Source: Anolis sagrei (lineage: Eukaryota; Chordata; Lepidosauria; Squamata; Anolidae). From it: a stretch of 64,000 nucleotides of DNA. Of the stretch, positions 55,160 to 64,000 are shown in pieces (positions within the stretch are counted from its first letter, which is position 1; every line of letters begins with the position of its first letter). The notes under the pieces were generated by a model. That model saw nothing but the letters and a program-made list of their open reading frames with translations. It was not told where the DNA came from and made no database searches. The translations under genes were made by a program, and so were the position numbers. The stretch spans positions 19,900,545 to 19,964,544 of the forward strand of contig NC_090025.1 of NCBI RefSeq assembly GCF_037176765.1, written 5' to 3'.

Positions 55160-55579
55160 TATGGCACAGAGTTTGCAAGAGCTGCACAGGACAGTTGATG
55201 ACCAGAGAATGTGCAAGTCTCTCATAAACGGTTTGGGTCCAGGCTATTTGTCCAATCGCATCTCCCTATATAGGACATCTCATGCACTGCAGTCAGCAAA
55301 TGCTCTGCTCTCGGTTCCACCCCTGTCTCAAGCTTGGCTGGTGAGAATGAGAGAGGGAGCCTTCTCTGTGATCGCTCCCTGTCTCTGGAGTTTATTGCTA
55401 CCTAGTCTCCTTTTCAATGTTTAATTCTTTCATGATAAGTTTACTGTTATTATTGTGCATTATTTTGTATTATTCCTGATGTTGTTTGTTACTTTGTAAG
55501 GCATTGAATGTTTGCCTGTTTTTGTGTTGTAAACTGCCCTGAGTCCCTTTTGGGAGAGAGGTGTAGTCTAGAAAAAAAG

Positions 55580-55625
<46 letters not shown>
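55160..55625 (+). mobile_element. L2/CR1-group LINE 3' end with (ATT)n
   Basis: The frame 55134-55424 encodes LINGLGPGYLSNRISLYRTS and LSQAWLVRMREGAFSVIAPC, parallel to LNGLGPPYLRDRISIYEPTR and ARLVGTRDRAFSVAAPRLW in the intact element. The tail is (ATT)n at 55580-55624. It is 5'-truncated. Confidence 0.75.
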
Positions 55626-55626
<1 letters not shown>

Positions 55627-55776
55627 ATTGATGAAGTTGACATGGCTGCAAAGAGAAAGAAATACAAGGTACTGAACCAGTTTGGGGGGTGGGGGGTAGA
55701 TTTGAAATACTCTTTGAAAGTTCAGATTAAAAATCAGAGTGGCTTTACTACCCAACTGAAACTGAAACCTCTGTCC

Positions 55777-55902
55777 CCTTCCACACTCCCCCTATACCCC
55801 ACAATCTGATCCCAAATTATCTGTTATCCCAGATTATCTGGTAATTGAGACTCATATAATTCAGATCCTGGGATGTAGGACTGTGTGGAAGGGACCTCTG
55901 TT
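55777..55902. mobile_element. Fold-back MITE (GGGCCCTTCCAGACAGG family)
   Basis: CCCCTTCCACACTCCCCCTA through CAGATTATCTGGTAATTGAG to TAGGACTGTGTGGAAGGGAC. It is a diverged full-length copy. Confidence 0.65.
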
Positions 55903-55937
55903 TCATGTACCCCAGGTTGGGTGAGGAAACAGACAAC

Positions 55938-56520
55938 ATAGAATCATAGAATCAAAGAGTTGGAAGAGACCTCATGGGCCATCCAGTCCAACCCCCTGCC
56001 AAGAAGCAGGAATATTGCATTCAAATCACCCCTGACATATGGCCATTCAGCCTCTGTTTAAAAGCTTCCAAAGAAGGAGCCTCCACCACACTCCGGGGCA
56101 GAGAGTTCCACTGCTGAATGGCTCTCACAGTCAGGAAGTTCTTCCAAATGTTCAGATGGAATCTTCTTTCTTGTAGTTTGAAGCCATTGTTCCGTGTCCT
56201 AGTTTCCAGGGAAGCAGAAAACAAGCTTGCTCCCTCCTCCCTGTGACTTCCTCTCACATATTTATACATGGCTATCATGTCTTCTCTCAGCCGTCTCTTC
56301 TTCAGGCTAAACATGCCCAGCTCTTTAAGCCGCTCCTCATAGGGCTTGTTCTCCAGACCCTTGATCATTTTAGTCACCCTCCTCTGGACACATTCCAGCT
56401 TGTCAATATCTCTCTTCAATTGTGGTGCCCAGAATTGGACACAGTATTCCAGGTGTGGTCTAACCAAGGCAGAATAGAGGGTAGCATGATTTCCCTAGAT
56501 CTAGACACTATGCTCCTATA
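55938..56520 (-). mobile_element. CR1 LINE 3' end, antisense
   Basis: A mirror of the 50872 copy: the minus frame 56021-56467 encodes [20 protein letters not shown] through [20 protein letters not shown], and the 3' octamer tail lies at 55938-55955 (ATAGAATCATAGAATC). Both copies are truncated at nearly the same point (TAGTGTCTAGATCTAGGGA). Confidence 0.92.
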
Positions 56521-56573
56521 CTTAGTGCTTTGCATAAGTCACTGAAATGGGCTACGTGATAACTGTTAAATTT

Positions 56574-56577
<4 letters not shown>

Positions 56578-56617
<40 letters not shown>
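56578..56617. repeat. (AT)n microsatellite
   Basis: About 40 bp of near-pure TA repeat. Confidence 0.95.
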
Positions 56618-56618
<1 letters not shown>

Positions 56619-57100
56619 GCTTCCCACATTTAAAACAAAGTCAGCAGTGTAAATGCTAAATATCCTATTAACTACCATGTTAGAAAATCACATCTGAAGC
56701 AACTCCATGTAGGAAAACAAATATGAAGTGAGAAGTGACCCTTTCAACACCGGAGTCTGCTCCAGTTCACCTTTATATGAGTTACACCTCAGACATCTCA
56801 TTTGTTTGCACACTGTTTTACAGGAGAGAAAAGTGAGAAAGTCATTCTTTCCCCTGTCACAATTCTACCTTCCTTCCACAAAAGAGAACATTTTTTAATA
56901 TCTTCCAATATTTAGTTCAGTTTAAATCGAGATCATTATTATATAGCTCAGCATCCAAACCTATTCATCTCTGACTCAACCCTTCAATTAAGTGGAACGA
57001 TCCCAAACTCTGGGCACTAAAATGGCACTTTATGTTTATAAACAAAAAAAATCTGGGACTAGAAAAATGTTGAAGTTTGGAGATTTTCTGGGAAGAGTCC
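56618..57100. other. Upstream region of IBSP, non-coding
   Basis: Between the (AT)n tract and the promoter elements I see no repeat or gene; this may hold distal promoter sequence. Confidence 0.4.
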
Positions 57101-57106
57101 ATATGC

Positions 57107-57182
57107 TGACATCATGCTTGGGAAGCTGTGATTGGCTGGTGAGGAGTAAAAATAGTGCTTATATCCCGGTAGGATGACCAAG
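57107..57182 (+). promoter_or_regulatory. IBSP core promoter: CRE-like site, inverted CCAAT, inverted TATA
   Basis: TGACATCA (57107-57114) is a CRE-like site, ATTGG (57131-57135) an inverted CCAAT box and CTTATA (57158-57163) an inverted TATA box. The mammalian bone sialoprotein promoter is known for the same set in the same order: a CRE near -75, ATTGG near -50 and TTTATA near -24. Spacings here (24 and 27 bp) match within a base or two. This predicts transcription start near 57182. Confidence 0.75.
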
Positions 57183-57268
57183 AACAAACAGATGAACTGT
57201 TAAATCTCTGTCCCCTGAGTCCTTTGAGACCAGCCTGAACACTTCAGGACGACAAGGACTGCAAGCTG
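57182..57268 (+). other. IBSP: IBSP non-coding exon 1
   Basis: Predicted from the promoter geometry and the strong donor CTG|GTAAGT at 57269. The exon is about 87 bp with no ATG frame leading into the coding exon, as expected for the untranslated first exon of SCPP genes. The exact start is inferred. Confidence 0.65.
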
Positions 57269-57693
57269 GTAAGTCCCTACCAACTGCATTTGGCTCTATG
57301 CAAAAAATAACATTTTCACTTTGCTTTTAGCCCTTGGATTTCTGATATTCCAATTTCGCTTTGGTGTAATATATGTTTCAATTCATAAATTTGAACTTTT
57401 CATGACTTCTATTACTTCAATCAGAGTGCTTTGCATGGTTGCTTTTATCTCCCTTTAACTAAAAATAATAAAATGGGACTTGTACAAACTTGAAGAAAGT
57501 AGATCTTGCTTCAACCATTCTTGACTGGGTTTTACATTATGGTATTATCTGTAGCGTTGGGCAATGGGCAATCCACAATTATTGTGTTTGTTTCCTAATT
57601 GTATATGATAAAAATAGCATTAATAAAACCAGTAACAACTTTTAGCATTCATTTAGTATTTTCTGTATGTTTTGAGCATTCCATGTGTGTTAT

Positions 57694-57890
57694 CTTAGGG
57701 TGCATCTACACTGCAGAATCAATGCAATTTGGTATAATTTTAATTGCTATGGTTCAATGCTATGGAATCATGGGAATTGTAGTTTTATAAGGTCTTTGGC
57801 CTTCTTTACCAAAGTAGGCTGGAGCCTCACCAAGCTATAATTCCTAGGGTTCCATAACCTTGGGTCAAACTGCAATGTGGCTGCACACTT
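57694..57890. mobile_element. Fold-back MITE (GCATCTACACTGTAGAATT family)
   Basis: GGGTGCATCTACACTGCAGA at the left; ATTCCTAGGGTTCCATAACC and the right arm CAATGTGGCTGCACACTTA complete it. The right arm is more diverged. Confidence 0.7.
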
Positions 57891-57892
57891 AG

Positions 57893-58032
57893 GGCCCTTC
57901 CACACATAATATCAAGACAGAAAATCCCACAATATCTGCTTTGAACTTGGTTATCTGAGTCCACACTGACATATATTCCAGTTCAAAGCAGAAAATGTGG
58001 GCTTTTATTCAGCTGTGTGGAAGGGGCCCTAG
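57893..58032. mobile_element. Fold-back MITE (GGGCCCTTCCACACA family)
   Basis: GGGCCCTTCCACACATAATA pairs with the right arm CAGCTGTGTGGAAGGGGCCC, with internal AGCAGAAAATGTGGG against CCCACAATATCTGCT. It is an uninterrupted copy of the outer unit at 36258-36545. Confidence 0.8.
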
Positions 58033-58367
58033 TAATCTTTGCAACAACCCCGTCAGGTAAGTGATTGTTATTGTCTGTAGTGTTGGAGACAGAGCTCAGG
58101 TTGGTAAACACTATCTCTTCAAAAGCAAGATTGGTCAATATGTGCCCTTTTGGGTTTTGTTAATCAGCACCTCTCATTAGCTCTAGTAAATATGGCCAAC
58201 AGTGAGATATTCTAGATTTGGTCTAGGTATTACCCATACTTTTCCTAAAGGTTCCTTAAAATGTTCAGATGTTGGCCATGAATATATTTAATTGCCTTAG
58301 GCAAGGCTGTGGCCTAAATACTATTGCTAACCCTGACCCAATGAATCAAGTGGATTCATCAATGACA

Positions 58368-58500
58368 GTGGTTCTCAACCTGTGGGTCCCCAGGTGTTTT
58401 GGTCCACAAGTCCCAGAAATCCCAGCCAGTTTACCAGCTGTTAGGATTTCTGGGAGTTGAAGGCCAAAACATCTGGAGACCCACAGGTTGAGAACCACTG
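58368..58500. mobile_element. Fold-back MITE (hAT-like termini)
   Basis: CAGTGGTTCTCAACCTGTGG to CACAGGTTGAGAACCACTG, almost perfectly self-complementary with the centre ACCAGCTGT. Same family as 23690-23826. Confidence 0.85.
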
Positions 58501-58579
58501 AACTATGTGTTGACTCGTCATTCAACAACTGTTTTAATACATCTACTCTAGTAGAGACAGGTTGCTGGTCATTAATTAC

Positions 58580-58808
58580 ATCAGGATGAATCTGCACTGT
58601 AGGATCAACACAGTTTGACACCACTTTAACTGCCATGGTTCAATGCTATGGAATCATGGGAGTCGTGAGTCTCAAAGTCTTTAGTCTTCCTTGTGAAAGA
58701 GTGCTGGTGCTTCAACAAACTACATATCCCATGATTCACAGCATTGAGCCTTGGCAGTTAAAGTGGTGTCAAACTGCATTCATTCTACAGTGTAGATGCA
58801 TCCTTAGT
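58580..58808. mobile_element. Fold-back MITE (GCATCTACACTGTAGAATT family)
   Basis: The best copy: GATGAATCTGCACTGTAGGA and TTTGACACCACTTTAACTGC at the left pair with GCAGTTAAAGTGGTGTCAAA and TACAGTGTAGATGCATCC at the right. Confidence 0.85.
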
Positions 58809-59404
58809 CTGAAGGTCAGGACATACCTCATAATTATTAACACCTGTGGTTGAGGAATGGCTTGCCGGTTTGTTAAATGGGCTCATTCTACCTGCTGATG
58901 AGATCAAGTTGTCATCTCCTGTCAGCCTTCCTAATGTTTGGATGTGGGCTCACTTCAGCTACTGTTCTGAGGTTTGAGGCTTGCAGACCTAGGTCACTGA
59001 CCACACTGAATTAACTTTGAATTATACCCTGTCCAGATAAAATCAGTACAGCTGCTTCGGGGCAGCCTCACTGTTATGCTTGCTGCCAAATTCAAGAAAC
59101 CCCAAAACTCCCACACCAAATAGTTTGGTGTGATGTGGTGCTCAAAGAAGAAGTGCTTATTATGTTCCACATGGTCGTGAATGTTCAAGAACAAGGATTT
59201 GTTTATGAGTTTAAGGGAAAGTTTGGCAGCCATCCTGCAACTAAAATAAAATAAAAGTAAGCCTCATTGATTTCACTTTGATAACCACTACCATTTTTTT
59301 ACATTTTGTTTAGGTTTCTTCTGACTCAGAGAAAAATGGAACTTCACTTTGGCATTATTAGATGTATAAAAGCAGACAATGTGCTGGTCTTGCTGAAACC
59401 TGAC

Positions 59405-59708
59405 CAAGGGTACATCTACACTGCAAAATGAATGATCTTAGCCAAAAGGCCCAGGGCGATTGTGCTCCACTCTGTGCTGGTCATGAATGGTAGTAAAGTC
59501 TTGAATGCAGTAAAGTCTTGAATGCAGCTTGACACCACTTTAGCTGCCATGATTCCAATGTAAAGGAATCATGGGAGTTGTAGTTTTACAAGGTCTTTAG
59601 TCTCCTCGACCAAAAAGTGCTGGAGCATCACCAAACTACAATTCCCGTGGTTCTACACTATTGAGCCATTACAGTTAAGATATTAAACTCCCTTCATTCT
59701 ACAGTGTA
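59405..59708. mobile_element. Fold-back MITE with internal insertion
   Basis: The left arm GGTACATCTACACTGCAAAA is split from its continuation (GCAGCTTGACACCACTTTAG, 59524) by about 90 bp that include a direct repeat, GTAAAGTCTTGAATGCAG (two tandem copies, 59492-59527). The right arm ends TTCATTCTACAGTGTAGAT. Confidence 0.75.
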
Positions 59709-59709
59709 G

Positions 59710-59850
59710 ATCAGGTATGGGCAAACTTCAGCCCTCCAGGTGTTTTGGACTCCAACTCCCACAATTCCTAACAGCCTACTGGCTGTTAGGAATTGTGGGA
59801 GTTGAAGTCCAAACCACCTGGAGGGCTGAAGTTTGTCTATGCGTGGTGTA
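59710..59850. mobile_element. Fold-back MITE (GGGCAAACTTCAGCCCTCC family)
   Basis: GGGCAAACTTCAGCCCTCCA pairs with TGGAGGGCTGAAGTTTGTC, and TCCCACAATTCCTAACAGCC pairs with GGCTGTTAGGAATTGTGGGA exactly. The near-perfect hairpin indicates a young copy. Confidence 0.85.
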
Positions 59851-61907
59851 GGTGCATCCCAAGAGAGGAGGGCCTGTAATGACAGAAATAGGCCTGTATC
59901 CTCCTTATATATCAATAGGATGACTGCAGCATCACATTACAAGTTTATACCCTCCAACTGTCCAGATTTGTCAGGGGCAGTCCTAGTTAATTCTCTACTA
60001 TCTCACCTTTTCAGCTGTTTATTTTCCAGTTTTTTTCCTTCTCCCATTTCTCCTTTCCTCTTCAGCTCAGTTCTATTGATGCATCATAAGCGCACAAGAA
60101 CTTGCACTCTATCAACTCAGCAGAGCAAAGCAAAAAGAAGGGGGTGGACCCAAGTTCTCCCCACTCCATCAAAAGTAAAAGTGATGCAGCATCTCCAAGC
60201 TTGTGCGCTCTTTTATTATAATAATTTTTGCAATTTTTACCACACGTCTCCTGGCATCTATCTGTGAAATGGTGAGGAATATGCATGCCTGGCTTTGGCA
60301 GCCAATATGCCTTAGCAGTGGCTGAAGGATGCCACATAACCTTGCCCAATAGATGCTATTGGTTGTCCACAGTGCCCTGGAGCATTACAACATCACTGTT
60401 ATAGGGAATTTCAGTACCCATTCATCAGAGGAGTACCATCAACTTTCATGCCCTACTCTTCTAGGAAAAGAAAACAGCAATAAATAAGAAGAAAGCTCAT
60501 TCTCAAGCATGGGAGCTAGGACAGCAATTGTGGAAGTGCTCATGCCAATGGATCCTAAAACCATCAGTGGCATTCTCAAATCAGCCCTGGTCCTGACCAG
60601 AGAGGTCTACCTCCCATCTGAAATGTATTTTTCCCCTCTCCCAACTTTACTGCTGTCAGCTGTCATTCAGGCATGATAGCCAATCCTAAAAGAATATTGT
60701 AAAAGCAATCACAATTTAAGCCATTCAAAGATATAACTCTGTTAGTCTTGAATATCAGTATGCAAAGAGATCTTGTCGTACCTTTAAGACGGAAAGAAAG
60801 AAACTGTGGCATAAACTTTCATAGACTTGAGTCTACTTCAAAGCAAGTAAGGATGCAGATTTAATACTGTTTACAGCTTAAGCTATAACTTCTTTTTCTC
60901 AGTTTCAAAGGTGCCACCAGACCCCCTTGCACACTATTTTAAGTCATCTTTCGATGTGCATTAAATCAAAATCATACCCAGTGTCCCAGAAGTTCCATAC
61001 ATCCAATAAAGTGCCAGCACAAGATCTGATTGTAGAATTTTTCTGTATATTCTCTAAGCAACTTTGGAGATAAATCTTAAAGCCCTAAATAAAAGACATA
61101 CACAATAAAAAAAATCCACTGCTGACCACTGCCAACTACATCTCCTTGCCTCTCCAGCTCTTTGTCTGAACTCAGTATGACCAGTAGCTCTTTTAGGGTT
61201 TCCCCATGAATTGGACCCAACCAGTAGGATCTTTCCCTATTCAACTTTTAGTCTATCCCAGATGCTTCCCCTCTTCTCTCAAATGCTAATCCTATAAGAA
61301 AGGCTTCTTTTTAAGAAAAGCACCAGAGGATAGGAAGGCTAACTGGGTCACTCTATGGCTTTGCCCACTTTGAAAGCATCCCCTGTTCCTTTCAAACTAG
61401 TGATCATTCTTAAGCACATGGGTGTTGTATTGTAACTGGGGGAAGGAAAGAGAGATTTAGAGCACTTATTCTCATCCTACATACCCATGCTCCTTTATCC
61501 ATATTCAATGTGGACAAAAAAAGGGCTAGTGATGAAGCCTAAATTGGGAACAATGGAAGGAATTGTCTTTCCTTCCATTTCTATTGGTTTCTTGACCTTC
61601 TGCTCAACTTCTGTACACTTCCAACATATAGTTCTGTGGCCAAATGAAACTGCTGATAACCCCCTACTTTTTGCTGGGAAAGGAACTTGGTTGGCTTTCT
61701 GAAAGACCAAAATGTTTGTCTGCTTATAGTTATGTGGTATTTGACCACAGAGACCTGGAGACTTTGAACAAGGAAATGAAACAAGCTGTGTTTATATATG
61801 CACAAGGTTGTGAAAAGGCCTGTCATTGTATGAATACCTGCCTTCCTGTCTGGATCATGTCCCAAGTGAATATTCTGTTTGTTTGTTTGTTTGTTTTTCT
61901 TTTCCAG

Positions 61908-61972
61908 AAATCAGAAAAATGAGGACAGCTCTTATTTTCCTCTGTCTTCTGGGGATAGCATGTGCTTTCTCA
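61908..61972 (+). CDS. IBSP: IBSP (bone sialoprotein) signal-peptide exon; rest of gene off window
   Basis: After the TTTTCCAG acceptor (ends 61907) come 11 bp of 5' UTR and ATG 61919. The 18 codons read MRTALIFLCLLGIACAFS and stop at a GTGAGT donor (61973) in phase 0. Human IBSP exon 2 encodes MKTALILLSILGMACAFS: same length, same exon end and 13 of 18 residues identical. IBSP is a secreted, acidic, RGD-bearing sialoprotein of bone and mineralising cartilage that nucleates hydroxyapatite. The next exon (MKNLHRR... in human) is not found in the remaining 2 kb, so the gene continues beyond 64000. It is in the same orientation as DSPP, as in the mammalian cluster. Confidence 0.88.
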
Positions 61973-64000
61973 GTGAGTAAAAGCAGCAATTCTCTACATA
62001 GGGTGCACTGTGAGCATTTACGTATGTTAGTAGACAGCCTTGCTGTTTAGATGCATAGTACAGTCAATTTGGGGGATTTGTTATTGTTGTTTTTGTATAT
62101 TGTAATAATTAACTATTGGATCACTATTAATTGAGGTTTACTTTGTTTTTATAGCTGCATGTCACCTCTTTAAAGTAGGACAGTAGACACTCTAGGGGTG
62201 GTTGTTACCCAGAACTAAAATAGCTCCATCTTATACCCAAAGGAAAAGCAGCTGTTTGTAAGTGTTCCCAACCTTTTATTCTGTTTTCTATCCAGCAGTT
62301 GAATTTTGCTGCCAGTTGACTCTGCCAGGTTGTGGGAAGTTGAGATGCTAAAAGAGGACACTATACATATTGGCAGCACATCTCTGTCTGGCATAGGTCA
62401 CGTAGGGTGCATCTACATTGTAGAAGTGATGCAATTTGACACCAGTTTCACTGCCATGACTCCATGCTATGGAATCATAGGAGTTGTTTTGTAAGGTCTT
62501 TAGCCTTCTCTGCCAAAAGGTGCTCGTGCCTTACCAAACTAATACTCCCATGATTCAACAGCATTGAGTCATGGCAGTAAAAGAGGCATCAAATTGCATT
62601 AATTCTTCAATGTAAATGCACCCATGCTCAAGATGATACACAAGTGGTACTGTTAGGGGTGAGCAGGAGGGCTCCAGTTATTCCCTCCTGAGAGATATGA
62701 GGTTTCAGCTCCCCATACCACCCCCATCCAGAACCATAACTGTTCTGGATGGAGTGAAAATATAATAATAATGATAATTATTATTATTGATAGGTTATCC
62801 TATCTTCCTGAGATATGACATTCTTTTAAGTAGGATCCTACTGGAGATGCCTGGTGATATTTACTTAATATTCAAGCAAGAAGACCATGACAGCTATTTC
62901 TTGTGGGTGGGAAAACTCAAGATAGAAAAATGCCTTTGACTTTTTTAGCCTTCTCTTATGCCAGAATACAGGAACTCTCAGAGTCCTCCAGTCAACATGA
63001 ACACTGATTAATTGTAATCAGTGTGAATTTTCCTGTTCTACCAACAACTCAGCGCCATCCAGATTAAGCCACTGAAATTAGTCAGCACATTGACGGCTTT
63101 GGGAAAAAACTATCTTTCCAGCCCTACGATCCTTTTGAATTGAGACATGTGTCATTATGCATCCAAAGTACGTGCAGTTCTCCCACCAAGATGTTCTCCT
63201 TCTCCTTTTTATCATATTTATGACACACATTTAGCATGGGTTTATATAATAATACACTTTATTTATATTGCGCTTTATCTCCCCTGAGGGAGCAGATAGA
63301 TATAATGCTTTTACACAGTGAACAACAATGACATACAAGACAAAGGTAAACGCCTTCCCCTTTCATCTCTGGCGTCTGGAGGTGATGTTCAACTTCTGCC
63401 ATGGGGAAGTGCCATTGTCTAGACATCTCCGATTGTGTTTGCCAGCATGTCTGCATGGGCTTCCTTTTTACCTTTCTGCTGATATCAATCTTGGTATAAA
63501 AGGTCTCCATTGTAATCCAACTTTATTTCTCTTTATTTGTCATGAAGTTCTTAGGTTTTGTTGGCAAAATATAAGCCTTGTTTTGACCTGGTCATGCTGT
63601 AGAGGACATTGGAGTCTGTTGGCAAAAAAAAAAAGTAGAACCATTGAGCAGCAAGATGCATAGTCACTCTTTATATGATTAGATAAACATTGTTTTGAAA
63701 AATGGTTGCTAGCTGTATAACTTATGGTTGTTTTCCACTAATAAAAGAAGTATTGAGGGTCTACAGAAACCATTATTATTTGCAAGTTGTTCAGACTGTG
63801 TTACAGGCCTATAGTGCTTCTTTCTCTTAGCCTGTGTCTGGAAGTGTTTTCTTGCTGTAAGAAAGCCGTGATTTTTCCACAATTTCATCAGGTGTGTTTT
63901 TGTGCATTCCTCATAACCTGTTCCATTTCCTTGTTCTCTCTGCTCTTTTTTATAGACACATCTATTCATCTACTCGCATTGTTTGCTTTTGAACTGTTAG
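61973..64000 (+). other. IBSP intron 2 (incomplete)
   Basis: It holds a fold-back MITE (62405-62630) and an antisense LINE-like 3' end with TTTATTTATATTGCGCTTTA (about 63246-63420). No coding exon is recognised up to the window edge. Confidence 0.55.
62405..62630. mobile_element. Fold-back MITE (GCATCTACACTGTAGAATT family)
   Basis: GGGTGCATCTACATTGTAGA and ACTGCCATGACTCCATGCTA at the left pair with TTGAGTCATGGCAGTAAAAG and CTTCAATGTAAATGCACCC at the right. Confidence 0.8.

Larger units (their letters stand above)
57269..61907 (+). other. IBSP intron 1 with fold-back MITEs
   Basis: A 4.6-kb intron bounded by GTAAGT and TTTTCCAG. It holds at least five fold-back MITEs (57694-59848, listed separately) and an old repeat near 60735-60890 (GATCTTGTCGTACCTTTAAG, CATAAACTTTCATAGACTTG) of a type shared by many amniotes. 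60900-61900 shows nothing else. Confidence 0.65.

Overview
The window is vertebrate nuclear DNA, almost certainly from a squamate reptile and plausibly an iguanian lizard. The repeat content indicates this: tRNA-headed lizard SINEs, a Bov-B (RTE) LINE, many L2/CR1-group LINE tails, CR1 copies with the ATTCTATG-type end, L1 pieces, Penelope-like fragments, hAT elements with exact 8-bp target duplications and mariner-type elements. No prokaryotic, viral-genome or plasmid architecture is present.

Only two host genes are supported, both on the + strand and both members of the secretory calcium-binding phosphoprotein (SCPP) cluster. The first is a dentin sialophosphoprotein-type gene (DSPP). It has a signal-peptide exon at 30753-30821 and one large terminal exon at 32276-33964, encoding about 580 aa with a Ser/Asp repeat domain and a tolloid-type MQG|DDP processing site. 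The second is the 5' end of integrin-binding sialoprotein (IBSP, bone sialoprotein). It shows a promoter with an inverted CCAAT box and inverted TATA box (57107-57163), a non-coding exon 1 ending at 57268, and a signal-peptide exon at 61908-61972. The remaining IBSP exons lie beyond the right edge. In mammals DMP1 sits between DSPP and IBSP; I see no DMP1-like large exon in the 28 kb between the two coding regions.

Layout: 1-7.5 kb is non-coding with SINE, LINE and DNA-transposon relics, a probable solo LTR and a clean 513-bp hAT element. 7.5-13 kb is a near full-length 5.5-kb L2/CR1-group LINE inserted into an older L1. It has a YY1-like 5' end, a GC-rich 81-bp tandem array, ORF1 and an uninterrupted endonuclease/RT ORF2. 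13-30 kb is a repeat graveyard (L2, Bov-B, hAT, Tigger-like, mariner). 30.7-34 kb is DSPP. 34-57 kb is intergenic, with a palindromic mariner derivative, L1, CR1 and Ingi-like LINEs, several hAT copies and a 108-bp minisatellite. 57-64 kb is the IBSP 5' region, with an intron crowded by fold-back MITEs.

The most notable signal outside the genes is in the LINE. ORF1 and ORF2 share one frame, are separated only by TGA in the context TGA-CTAG (a known efficient read-through context), and no in-frame ATG precedes the ORF2 endonuclease. Hammerhead-ribozyme-like motifs in the Penelope-like fragments, one of them inside the DSPP intron, come next. All family assignments were made by eye; no database search was run.
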